18,999 nt of DNA from Clostridia bacterium (GTDB lineage: Bacteria; Bacillota; Clostridia; Christensenellales; Aristaeellaceae), in assembly GCA_017458865.1 (NCBI GenBank), contig JAFSZW010000469.1, positions 1 through 18,999 on the forward strand, in the 5' to 3' direction. Shown here one piece after another: positions 7,138 to 14,037 of the stretch. Both the position numbers and the translations under genes were made by a program. The notes under the pieces are model-generated. The model did no database searches. It was not told the origin of the DNA and saw only the letters and a list, made by a program, of their open reading frames with translations. Positions within the stretch are counted from its first letter, which is position 1. Every line of letters starts with the position of its first letter.

Positions 7138-8094
7138 TTAGTATGCGGGATTGAAACCGGGATCGGCGAGGAGCGGATGTTCAAAGAGTGCATCAACACT
7201 TGCCTCATATGCCTGCAGCGAAGCGGCTTTTCGCAGCTTTTTGAGCACTTTGCCGGCATCCTCAAAGCAGCAGGCCAGATGTTTTCCAACCTCCCGCATG
7301 CGGCCAAGTGCCGCGTTTTTGGGAAACCGGCGGAGATAGGTTTCGTAGAGGGCATCATGATAGGCGCGAAACTCGGAGATCTCAAGCGGCGGGCCACCAA
7401 GGACGGTACGGGCAAGCGCCGGATTTGCCGCGAGTCCCCGGCCAATCATGACGCGGTTCAACTGCGGATTTGCGCTCAGGAAAGATGAACAGGTACCGGG
7501 TGTGAACAGGTCGCCATTGTAAACCAGCGGCATACGGCACTGATCCAGCAGGCTGAGAACGGTTTCCGGCGATGTGCTGCCGGCATAGAACTGAGACCGG
7601 GTCCTGGCATGGATGATGAGCTCAGAGACAGGGTAGCTATTTAGAAGCGTCAGAAGGCGTTCATATTCATCCGGTGACTGCCAGCCGATGCGGGTTTTGA
7701 TGGAAACGGCAATGGGACTGTGGCTGTAGATTTCGTCAAGGAACAGCTCAAGGCCTGTATGCGACATGAGAAGCCCGGCACCTTTGCCTTTAGCGGTGAC
7801 TGTGCCGGAGGGACAGCCCATGTTGAGATTGACTTCGGTATAGCCAAGATCTGCCAGCTGCCGGACGGCCCACAGGAACAGCTCCGGCTTAGAGGCGATG
7901 ACCTGCGGAACAAGGGTGAACCCGCTGATATTGCCGGGATCCACCTCATTCAGCTCCTGATTCGTCAGGTTGTAATTCTGCGTGGGGCTGATGAACGGTG
8001 TGAAGTATTTGGAAATGCCTGAAAAGCGTGCGGCGTGGATCCGGCGAAACGGTGCATCCGTAATGCCCTGCAGGGGCGCAAAGTAGATCTGCAT
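7138..8094 (-). CDS. tRNA-dihydrouridine synthase (Dus family)
   Basis: A 318-residue FMN-dependent enzyme that reduces specific uridines in tRNA to dihydrouridine with NADPH. Family signatures are clear: APLQGITDAPFR at the N-terminus (FMN-binding barrel start), LNMGCPSGTVTAKGKGAGLL with the catalytic Cys at residue 94, IHARTRSQFYAG, VYNGDLF and MIGRGLAANPAL near the phosphate-binding end of the barrel. The C-terminal helical tRNA-binding region is present. Length is normal for the family. The start is ATG 8094, with GAGG a few bases upstream. It is a single-gene unit with its own promoter and terminator. The sequence resembles the short bacterial DusB/DusC-like branch; which tRNA position it modifies cannot be read from the sequence. 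Confidence 0.93.
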   Translation of the reverse strand: MQIYFAPLQGITDAPFRRIHAARFSGISKYFTPFISPTQNYNLTNQELNEVDPGNISGFTLVPQVIASKPELFLWAVRQLADLGYTEVNLNMGCPSGTVTAKGKGAGLLMSHTGLELFLDEIYSHSPIAVSIKTRIGWQSPDEYERLLTLLNSYPVSELIIHARTRSQFYAGSTSPETVLSLLDQCRMPLVYNGDLFTPGTCSSFLSANPQLNRVMIGRGLAANPALARTVLGGPPLEISEFRAYHDALYETYLRRFPKNAALGRMREVGKHLACCFEDAGKVLKKLRKAASLQAYEASVDALFEHPLLADPGFNPAY

Positions 8095-8125
8095 GATTGC
8101 CTCGTATTCTCAAAAGTCAGATGCG

Positions 8126-8154
8126 ATTATATGCGATCCCGGCAGAGTTGGCAA
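8126..8154 (-). promoter_or_regulatory. sigmaA-like promoter for dus
   Basis: On the minus strand, TTGCCA (8149-8154) is separated by exactly 17 bases from a consensus TATAAT (8126-8131). Transcription would start near 8119, about 25 bases before the dus ATG. I found no comparably good plus-strand promoter for the divergent acetyltransferase gene. Confidence 0.78.
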
Positions 8155-8221
8155 TCTGTTTTTTCCATGCACCCGCGCTCTGCCCGGCCAGGCTGCATGT
8201 ATTGAGGCGAAAGGAGCATTT

Positions 8222-8665
8222 ATGATACGGAAAATGGAGATGGGAGATCTGGCGGCTGTACGGGGGATGATGCGCAGGTTCTATGATTCCCCGGCGGTGG
8301 CCATTCACTGCTCGGACGAGGTGCTTGAACGCAATCTGAAAGCAGCAATGGATGAGACCTCTCTCCTTGATGGGATCGTGATGGTTGAAAATGATACAAT
8401 CGTCGGGTACGGCCTTGCAGCACGGGCGTACAATACGGAGTTTGGCGGGGAGTGCATCTGGCTAGAGGAACTGTCCATTGAGCCGGAATGGCAGGGGAAA
8501 GGCATAGGATCTGGCGTATTTGAGTGGCTGAAACAGACGTATCCGAATGCAACCCGGATCCGCCTTGAGGCTGAGCCTGACAATCTGAGGGCGATTGGGC
8601 TGTATGAACACTGGGGATTTAAAGCCTCGCCCTACCTCCAGATGAACTATGAGACCGGGAAATAG
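8222..8665 (+). CDS. GNAT-family N-acetyltransferase
   Basis: A 147-residue protein that would transfer an acetyl group from acetyl-CoA to an amine. The acetyl-CoA-binding motif A is visible as LEELSIEPEWQGKGIGSGVF, with the Q-x-x-G-x-G pyrophosphate loop at residues 91-96. Motif B follows as DNLRAIGLYEHWGFK. The start ATG 8222 is chosen because AAGGAG (8211-8216) lies 5 bases upstream; the open frame extends back to 8093, but that extension has no family resemblance. The gene is divergent from dus and convergent with the suf operon. The substrate is not predictable: members of this family act on protein N-termini, amino acids, antibiotics and polyamines. Confidence 0.9.
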   Translation: MIRKMEMGDLAAVRGMMRRFYDSPAVAIHCSDEVLERNLKAAMDETSLLDGIVMVENDTIVGYGLAARAYNTEFGGECIWLEELSIEPEWQGKGIGSGVFEWLKQTYPNATRIRLEAEPDNLRAIGLYEHWGFKASPYLQMNYETGK

Positions 8666-8672
8666 ACAATGA

Positions 8673-8698
8673 ACAGGGCCGTCTGTGGACGGCCCTGT
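8673..8698. terminator. Shared bidirectional terminator hairpin between the acetyltransferase gene and sufU
   Basis: A perfect 11-bp GC-rich stem pairs ACAGGGCCGTC (8673-8683) with GACGGCCCTGT (8688-8698) around the loop TGTG. It lies 7 bases after the acetyltransferase stop and 2 bases after the sufU stop. On the plus strand it is followed by GGTTATTTT and on the minus strand by TTCATTGTCTATTT. Both are moderately T-rich, which fits termination from both sides. Confidence 0.8.
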
Positions 8699-8700
8699 GG

Positions 8701-9126
8701 TTATTTTGGGATCAGTTCCTCCATGGTGTGCCAGCCAAGGACGGCGCATTTCACACGGGAGGGCATGTGTGCAATGTCCTTGAGAGAGGAAGCCTCCTCA
8801 AGCTGCTCGATTTCATCCGGGGACGCTTCGCCGCGGATCATCCGCATGAAGCAGTCTGTCAGATGAAGCGCTTCATCTTTTGTCTGTCCAATGACAAGAT
8901 CCAGCATCATGTCAGCGCTGGCCTGGGAAATGGCGCATCCGTCGCCAACATAGGCACCGTCCCGGATGATGCCGTCCGGATCAATGCGCAATTGCAGGGT
9001 GATATTGTCACCGCAGCTGGGGTTGACCCCCTGCAGGACAAAATTGGCATCCGGCAGCGTATGCTTGTGGGACGGATGAAGGTTGTGATCTGTCAGGATT
9101 TCGCTGTAATACGGTTTAATCTGCAT
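8701..9126 (-). CDS. sufU: SufU, zinc-dependent sulfurtransferase
   Basis: A 141-residue IscU-like protein. In Gram-positive bacteria SufU takes persulfide sulfur from SufS through its zinc site and passes it to the SufBCD scaffold. The three ligand cysteines and the aspartate are visible: C38 and D40 in NPSCGD, C64 in VGDGCAIS and C127 in VKCAVLGW. The insertion typical of SufU relative to IscU is present between the second and third cysteines. ATG 9126 lies inside the end of sufS, giving an 11-base overlap that suggests translational coupling. The open frame extends upstream to 9414, but that extension is only the antisense-free shadow of sufS in another frame. It is the last gene of the operon and ends at the bidirectional hairpin. 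Confidence 0.94.
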   Translation of the reverse strand: MQIKPYYSEILTDHNLHPSHKHTLPDANFVLQGVNPSCGDNITLQLRIDPDGIIRDGAYVGDGCAISQASADMMLDLVIGQTKDEALHLTDCFMRMIRGEASPDEIEQLEEASSLKDIAHMPSRVKCAVLGWHTMEELIPK

Positions 9127-10345
9127 AGCCCATTGCACCTCGAATCTGAGATAGAATGTCGATGAACGTGTCAATTTCCGATTCTGTGTTGTAGAACATG
9201 AGACTGGCCCGGCTTGTGGCATTAATGCCAAGGTAAGCATGGAGGGGCTGCGCACAGTGATGTCCGGCACGAATGGCAACGCCGTTGTCTGACATGATGG
9301 AGGAGATGTCATGCGGGTGGACGCCGTCAAGCGTGAATGTGACGATGCCGTGATGATGCGCAGCATGCGGTGAACCAATGATGCGGACATGCGGCACCTG
9401 TTGCATGCCGGCAAGGAGGTGATCCGTGAGCGCTGCCTCGCGCTGCATCATGGCCGGGAATCCGATCCGGTTATAGTACTCAATTGCCGCTCCAAGGGCG
9501 ATGGCGCCCGCGGTATTGACCGTACCTGCCTCAAACTTCTGGGGAAGCGGCGCCCAGACGGCACCCTCAGTGGTAACACTGTCGATCATCTCGCCGCCAA
9601 AGAGGAACGGCGGCAACTTGTCAAGCAGCGCCTCCCTGCCGTAAAGTACCCCGATGCCCGTCGGGGCCAGCATCTTGTGGCCGGAGAAGGCGAGAAAGTC
9701 AACGCCCAGGTCGGCAACATTTACGGGCATGTGCGGAACGCTCTGGCAACCGTCTGCGACGACGATCGTATGATTTGCATGCGCAATGCGGCAAAGGGTT
9801 TTGAGGTCATTGATCCGTCCGAAGACATTGGACATCTGGGCAATGGCCAGTATCCGTGTCCGGTCTGTCAGTGCGGCGCTGAGTGCATCCGGTGTGTACT
9901 CACCCTCCTTGGTGCAATGGAGGTAGCGGATGACTGCGCCCGTCCGCCTGGCAAGCTGCTGCCAGGGGATCATGTTGCTGTGATGCTCGGAGATGCTGAC
10001 CAGGATTTCATCGCCAGGCTTTATCATGGAATCACCGAGCGTGTAGGCAAGCAGGTTGAGGCTTTCGGTGGCGTTTCGCGTAAAGATGATTTCGCGGCTG
10101 GAGGAGGCGCCGATGAAATCGCGGACAAGATCTCTGGCGTGCTCATAATCATCCGTTGCCTGAACGCTGCGCGTGTACAGGCCGCGGAACGGGGACGCCT
10201 TTTCAAGAAGATCAAAGCGGTTCATCCGTTCAATGACGCAGGCCGGGCTCTGGGATGTTGCAGAGCTGTCGAGGTAAGCCAGGCCCGGGTTGGCTGCGAA
10301 AAACGGGAAATCGTTACGGATATCCAGAAGGGATGGTGAACTCAT
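9116..10345 (-). CDS. sufS: SufS, cysteine desulfurase
   Basis: A 409-residue class V PLP-dependent enzyme that removes sulfur from L-cysteine as a persulfide for iron-sulfur cluster assembly. Hallmarks are YLDSSATSQSP at the N-terminus, NATESLNLLAY, SEHHSNMIPWQ, the cofactor-binding DGCQSVPH, the PLP lysine K224 in SGHKMLAPTG, and RAGHHCAQPLH with the persulfide-bearing cysteine C364. That last motif is the short SufS (group II) form rather than the longer loop of IscS/NifS. The ATG start has GAGGAG a few bases upstream. It lies 29 bases downstream of sufD and overlaps sufU by 11 bases, so the sulfur donor and its partner are made together. Confidence 0.96.
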   Translation of the reverse strand: MSSPSLLDIRNDFPFFAANPGLAYLDSSATSQSPACVIERMNRFDLLEKASPFRGLYTRSVQATDDYEHARDLVRDFIGASSSREIIFTRNATESLNLLAYTLGDSMIKPGDEILVSISEHHSNMIPWQQLARRTGAVIRYLHCTKEGEYTPDALSAALTDRTRILAIAQMSNVFGRINDLKTLCRIAHANHTIVVADGCQSVPHMPVNVADLGVDFLAFSGHKMLAPTGIGVLYGREALLDKLPPFLFGGEMIDSVTTEGAVWAPLPQKFEAGTVNTAGAIALGAAIEYYNRIGFPAMMQREAALTDHLLAGMQQVPHVRIIGSPHAAHHHGIVTFTLDGVHPHDISSIMSDNGVAIRAGHHCAQPLHAYLGINATSRASLMFYNTESEIDTFIDILSQIRGAMGYAD

Positions 10346-10374
10346 TTATTATCTCCTCACATATGATTCATCTC

Positions 10375-11433
10375 TTAGGCGGGGCTCGAATCTGATGGGT
10401 CATCGCCGAGGCGGCGTCTGAGCCAGGCCTGTGTTGCGGCATCCGGGATGCGGCGAATGCCTGCGGCAAGCCGTGCCTTTGCCAGAATCCGGTATATTTC
10501 AGCTTCGCTGAGCCCGCGGGACTGCATATAGTAGAGCGTGCCCTCTGAAAGGCGGCCAATGCTGGCACCGTGCGTGCCGGACACGTCTTCCTCCTCGCAC
10601 AGGATGACGGGAACCGTCTGGTTCTGAACCGTTTCGGACAGGAGCAGGACATCCTCCGTTTCGCTGCCCGTGGCGCCGGCGGAGCCGCGCCTGAAATCGA
10701 TTGTGCCGCGGAAGGTCTTCCTGGCCAGATCGCGCAGCACACCGGATACGGCGATGCGGCTATCTGTCTTCTTGCCATGGTGGGGGATGATCCAGTTCAT
10801 ATCAAGCACATGATCCGCTTTGCACTGATAGGCGATGGCACAGTCAAGCGAACTCTGCTCACCGAGCAGGTCCGTGAGCCCGCCTATGGCGGCGCTGCCT
10901 GCGGAAAGGACGATCTGTGTGGTTTCAATTTGGGCTTGTGCACCTGCCTCTATACCAAGCGATGTATAGACGCGATTTTCCCTGCCGGTATCTACGATCT
11001 GGACGTAAGTGATATGCGAACCTGCCTCTGCCTGAATGGAGACAGACTCTGCAATGGCGGCAGTGCCTGCACTTTCGGTCATTTGCCGGGAGATGAGTAT
11101 GAGGCGGCTGTTCTCTTGCGCATGAACCACAAGTCGACGGGCGATGTTCCTGTCCGCTGCGGTCAGGTCATCCCGCAGCAGCAGATATCCGCCGCGGGGC
11201 ACATCAAACGCGTCGGCAGATGGGACTGCGGCCCTGATGAAGGTATCAAAGTCGGGACCGCCGCTTGACGGAATATGCCATGACTGAGGCTCATCTGAAA
11301 TCGTGCAGACGCCCTCTGTCAGAACAGGTGTTGACGGGCCGGTAAAAGGGCCGTTTACCCTCAATTGGGTATGATTGACCCTGAGCCAGTTCCAGGTGGG
11401 TGAGGGGAGCGGGTTAAAACTGCTGTGATCCAT
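10375..11433 (-). CDS. sufD: SufD, iron-sulfur cluster scaffold subunit
   Basis: A protein of about 352 residues, homologous to SufB and its partner in the SufBC2D scaffold. The C-terminal half is diagnostic: a beta-helix region, then CEEEDVSGTHGASIGRLSEG with the conserved His, followed by YMQSRGLSEAEIYRILAKAR. The N-terminal third is poorly conserved, as usual for SufD. The start is uncertain: ATG 11433 has GGTGG 5 bases upstream, while an in-frame GTG at 11442 would add three residues and leave only 4 bases after the sufB stop. The sequence between sufB and sufD is too short for a separate promoter. Confidence 0.93.
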   Translation of the reverse strand: MDHSSFNPLPSPTWNWLRVNHTQLRVNGPFTGPSTPVLTEGVCTISDEPQSWHIPSSGGPDFDTFIRAAVPSADAFDVPRGGYLLLRDDLTAADRNIARRLVVHAQENSRLILISRQMTESAGTAAIAESVSIQAEAGSHITYVQIVDTGRENRVYTSLGIEAGAQAQIETTQIVLSAGSAAIGGLTDLLGEQSSLDCAIAYQCKADHVLDMNWIIPHHGKKTDSRIAVSGVLRDLARKTFRGTIDFRRGSAGATGSETEDVLLLSETVQNQTVPVILCEEEDVSGTHGASIGRLSEGTLYYMQSRGLSEAEIYRILAKARLAAGIRRIPDAATQAWLRRRLGDDPSDSSPA

Positions 11434-11446
11434 TTTTGCCACCAGA

Positions 11447-12853
11447 TCAGCCGATGCTGCCTTTCATTTCAAGCCGGATGAGGTTGTTCATTTCAACGGC
11501 ATATTCAAGCGGGAGCTCCTTTGAAACACTTTCCGCAAACCCGCTGACCACCATGGTCCGTGCCTCCTCCTCTGAGATACCGCGGCTCATGAGATAGAAA
11601 ATGGCATCATCGCTGATGCGCCCGATCTTTGCCTCATGGCCGATGTCCGCCTCATTTGTGCGGATGTCCATGACCGGGATGGTATCCGAGCGGGAGCTGT
11701 TGTCGAGCATCAGGGATTCGCAGTTTGCGGAGGAGCGGCTGCCTGTAGCCTGCGGGCTGACGACGACGGCGGAACGGTAGGTGCTGGCACCGCCGGACTT
11801 TGAGATGGATTTCGCATTGATCACCGAGGTCGTATGCGGCGCATTATGCACAACTTTCATACCGGTATCCAGATTCTGCCCTTCGCCTGCAAAGGTAATG
11901 CCCGTATAGGTCATTCGGGCGTTTTCACCTGCCAGGATGGTCATGGGGTAGAGGTAGGAAACGTGAGAACCAAACGACCCGGAAACCCATTCCATGGTGC
12001 CGCCTGCCTCGACAAGGGCCCGCTTGGTGTTGAGGTTGTACATGTTCTTTGACCAGTTCTCAATGGTGGAATATCGCAGCCTGGCGCCTTTTCCGACATA
12101 GAGCTCCACACAGCCGGCATGCAGGTTGGCAACGTTGTACTTTGGCGCGGAACACCCTTCAATGAAGTGGAGGTCTGCACCCTCATCCAGGATAATCAGG
12201 GTATGCTCGAACTGACCGGCGCCCGGCGCGTTCAGACGGAAATAGGACTGCAGCGGAATCTCAACGCTTACGTTCTTTGGGACGTAGACAAATGAGCCGC
12301 CGGACCATACTGCACCATGCAGCGCGGCAAATTTATGGTCACTGACCGGCACGAGATGCATGAAGTGCGAGCGGATCATCCCGGCATATGGGCCGTGCAG
12401 GGCACTTTCCAGATCCGTATAGACAACGCCCAGTGCCGCGACCTCTTCCCGGACATTATGGTAGACCAGTTCGCTGTCGTACTGCGCGCCGACGCCTGCC
12501 AGGGACTCACGCTCTGCCTGGGGAATGCCCAGCCGCTCAAAGGTTTCCTTGATCTCATCAGGCACATCGGACCATTTGGCGCTCATGCCGGTTTTGGGAC
12601 GGACATATGTAACAATCTCGTCCATGTTCAGGCCGGAAATATCCGGTCCCCAGTCCGGCACCTGCAGACGGCGGTAGCTTTCAAGGCTGTTCAGGCGGAA
12701 ATCCCGCATCCATTCAGGATCGTTCTTTTCCTTTGAGATCTGCAGGACGATGTCCTCAGTGAGTCCCTCGTCAACCTTATAATATCCCTCTTCATCATAC
12801 CGGAAATCGTACAGGCTCCGGCTGATCTCATCCACGTATGTCTTTTCCTTCAT
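11447..12853 (-). CDS. sufB: SufB, iron-sulfur cluster assembly scaffold protein
   Basis: A 468-residue protein on which nascent clusters are built, in complex with SufC and SufD. Typical blocks are seen in order: YDFRYDEEGYYKVDEGL near the N-terminus, PDWGPDISGLNMDEIVTYV, YHNVREE, SGGSFVYVPKNVSVEIPLQ, HFIEGCSAPKY, ENWSKNMYNLNTKRA, QATGSRSSANCESLMLDN with the conserved Cys, and GHEAKIGRISDDAIFYLMSR. Length is normal. ATG 12853 is preceded by AAAGGA. It lies 14 bases after sufC and directly before sufD. In Bacillus subtilis the order is sufC-D-S-U-B; here sufB sits second. Confidence 0.97.
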   Translation of the reverse strand: MKEKTYVDEISRSLYDFRYDEEGYYKVDEGLTEDIVLQISKEKNDPEWMRDFRLNSLESYRRLQVPDWGPDISGLNMDEIVTYVRPKTGMSAKWSDVPDEIKETFERLGIPQAERESLAGVGAQYDSELVYHNVREEVAALGVVYTDLESALHGPYAGMIRSHFMHLVPVSDHKFAALHGAVWSGGSFVYVPKNVSVEIPLQSYFRLNAPGAGQFEHTLIILDEGADLHFIEGCSAPKYNVANLHAGCVELYVGKGARLRYSTIENWSKNMYNLNTKRALVEAGGTMEWVSGSFGSHVSYLYPMTILAGENARMTYTGITFAGEGQNLDTGMKVVHNAPHTTSVINAKSISKSGGASTYRSAVVVSPQATGSRSSANCESLMLDNSSRSDTIPVMDIRTNEADIGHEAKIGRISDDAIFYLMSRGISEEEARTMVVSGFAESVSKELPLEYAVEMNNLIRLEMKGSIG

Positions 12854-12867
12854 GGCGTTATCCTTTA

Positions 12868-13605
12868 TCAGGCAGTAAAGCGTTCAAATCCGTGTGCATT
12901 GATTTCATCCACAAGACTGGCGTCACCCTCACTGACAATGCGCCCATCCACAAGGACATGGACTCTGTCGACATGCAGCGATTCCAGAATACGGGTCGAG
13001 TGTGTGATGATGAGGAGCGAGCGGGTGCCGTCTTCCATGAACCTGGAAATGCCTATGGACACGGTTCGGACCGCGTCGACATCCAGGCCGGAATCGGTCT
13101 CATCCAGGATGGCAAGCCGGGGGTTCAAGGCGAGCAGCTGGAGAATCTCCGCCTTTTTCTTTTCGCCGCCGGAAAAGCCAACATTCAGATCACGGTCCAG
13201 GTAGGAATCGTCCATATCAAGAACACTCAAGTGATTCTCAAGGCGCTTGCGGAACGTCCAGAGGCGGATATGTTCACCGCTGACCTGTTCGGCCGCGCTG
13301 CGGATGAAGTTTGACAGGCTGATTCCCGGCACCTCCAGGGGATTCTGGAAGGACAGGAACAGGCCGGCTCTGGCACGTGCATCGGGCGGGAAGCTGGTGA
13401 TATCCTGTCCGTTAAACAGAATGGTGCCCAGGGTTACAGCATAAGTCGGGTTACCCATGACGGCATTGCCGAATGTGGATTTTCCGGCACCATTGGGCCC
13501 CATGAGGACATGAACCTCGCCTGGCTCCATGGACAGGCTTACCTCATGCAGAATTTCTGAATCATCTACGGAAACACTGAGATTTTGAACGGATAGCAGC
13601 GGCAC
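12868..13605 (-). CDS. sufC: SufC, ATPase of the SufBCD scaffold
   Basis: A 245-residue ABC-type ATPase that is soluble and drives conformational change in the SufBC2D complex. Motifs: Walker A GPNGAGKST (residues 36-44), Q-loop LSFQNPLEVPG, the SufC-type signature FSGGEKKKAEILQ, Walker B LAILDETDSGLDVDA and the H-loop in ITHSTRIL. The start is taken as GTG 13605 because AGGAGG (plus-strand 13612-13617) lies 6 bases upstream. An apparent TTG start at 13620 would put the ribosome site inside the coding region. It is the first gene of the operon, behind the promoter at 13723-13751. Confidence 0.96.
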   Translation of the reverse strand: MPLLSVQNLSVSVDDSEILHEVSLSMEPGEVHVLMGPNGAGKSTFGNAVMGNPTYAVTLGTILFNGQDITSFPPDARARAGLFLSFQNPLEVPGISLSNFIRSAAEQVSGEHIRLWTFRKRLENHLSVLDMDDSYLDRDLNVGFSGGEKKKAEILQLLALNPRLAILDETDSGLDVDAVRTVSIGISRFMEDGTRSLLIITHSTRILESLHVDRVHVLVDGRIVSEGDASLVDEINAHGFERFTA

Positions 13606-13636
13606 GGGAAACCTCCTCAAATATCAATTGATCTGC

Positions 13637-13679
13637 TGTCAGTGCCTGGACCTCCTGGGACATATGTCAGTACCTGACA
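13637..13679. promoter_or_regulatory. Palindrome and near-copy in the suf leader, candidate operator
   Basis: TGTCAG-TAC-CTGACA (13665-13679) is a perfect dyad with 6-bp arms. A degenerate second copy, TGTCAG-TGC-CTGGAC, starts at 13637, which is 28 bases away and on the same helical phase to within about a third of a turn. Both lie between the promoter and the sufC ribosome site. This could be an operator for an iron-sulfur-sensing or other repressor; no candidate regulator gene is in the window. Confidence 0.35.
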
Positions 13680-13722
13680 GATCTATGCACACTAATCATA
13701 CCGAAATAGTAGGAATAGATAC

Positions 13723-13751
13723 AGTATACGACCATTGAATGGATTTTGCAA
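13723..13751 (-). promoter_or_regulatory. sigmaA-like promoter of the suf operon
   Basis: On the minus strand, TTGCAA (13746-13751) is separated by 17 bases from TATACT (13723-13728). Transcription would start near 13716, giving a leader of about 110 bases. A second -10-like TATGAT (13695-13700) lies downstream but lacks a good -35 box. Confidence 0.6.
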
Positions 13752-13968
13752 CAGGAAATTTCAAATTATCTGTCAGCCGGCGGTTGCAGGAAAATGTCTG
13801 CGAGTAAACGAATGTTCGAAAACCTGAGCTGCACGGTCAACCGGAAACGGATACTGTGCCTGTTGGAAAAGCATTTTTAAACAGATTTGCATTTGTGTAC
13901 AATAGACAAATAGTAATGGATCAAACCTCAGAAAACATCCAATATTGCGAGAATGGAGTGCTGGCTCG

Positions 13969-13997
13969 TTGTAAGAAAAAACCACATATATTATAAT
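13969..13997 (+). promoter_or_regulatory. sigmaA-like promoter for the GH3 genes
   Basis: TTGTAA (13969-13974), a 17-base A-rich spacer and a consensus TATAAT (13992-13997). Transcription would start near 14004. The leader is only about 35 bases and contains a strong ribosome site, GGAGGAGG, before the ATG at 14038. Confidence 0.72.
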
Positions 13998-14007
13998 TGG
14001 TCGACCA
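13998..14007. promoter_or_regulatory. Palindrome at the GH3 transcription start, candidate operator
   Basis: TGGTCGACCA is a perfect 10-bp palindrome directly after the -10 box and over the predicted start point. A repressor bound here would block initiation. This suits carbohydrate-responsive control of a glycosidase, but no regulator is encoded nearby. Confidence 0.35.
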
Positions 14008-14037
14008 TTTTTTTTAGATCATGGAGGAGGAACAAGT

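Larger units (their letters stand above)
13606..14037. other. Divergent intergenic region between the suf operon and the GH3 genes
   Basis: These 432 bases are A+T-richer than the genes. They hold the suf ribosome site, leader dyads and promoter on the minus strand, and the GH3 promoter, palindrome and ribosome site on the plus strand. A second possible plus-strand -10 box, TACAAT (13898-13903), lies inside an inverted repeat ATTTGT-N9-ACAAAT (13891-13911) but has no good -35 box. I see no coding gene. Confidence 0.6.

Noticed and set aside
9389..10339. 316-codon plus-strand open frame under sufS
   Set aside because: It is antisense to conserved SufS motifs and looks like a frame shadow.
13606..13620. 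TTG 13620 as the start of sufC
   Set aside because: It would place the AGGAGG ribosome site inside the coding region; GTG 13605 fits the site and the usual SufC length.
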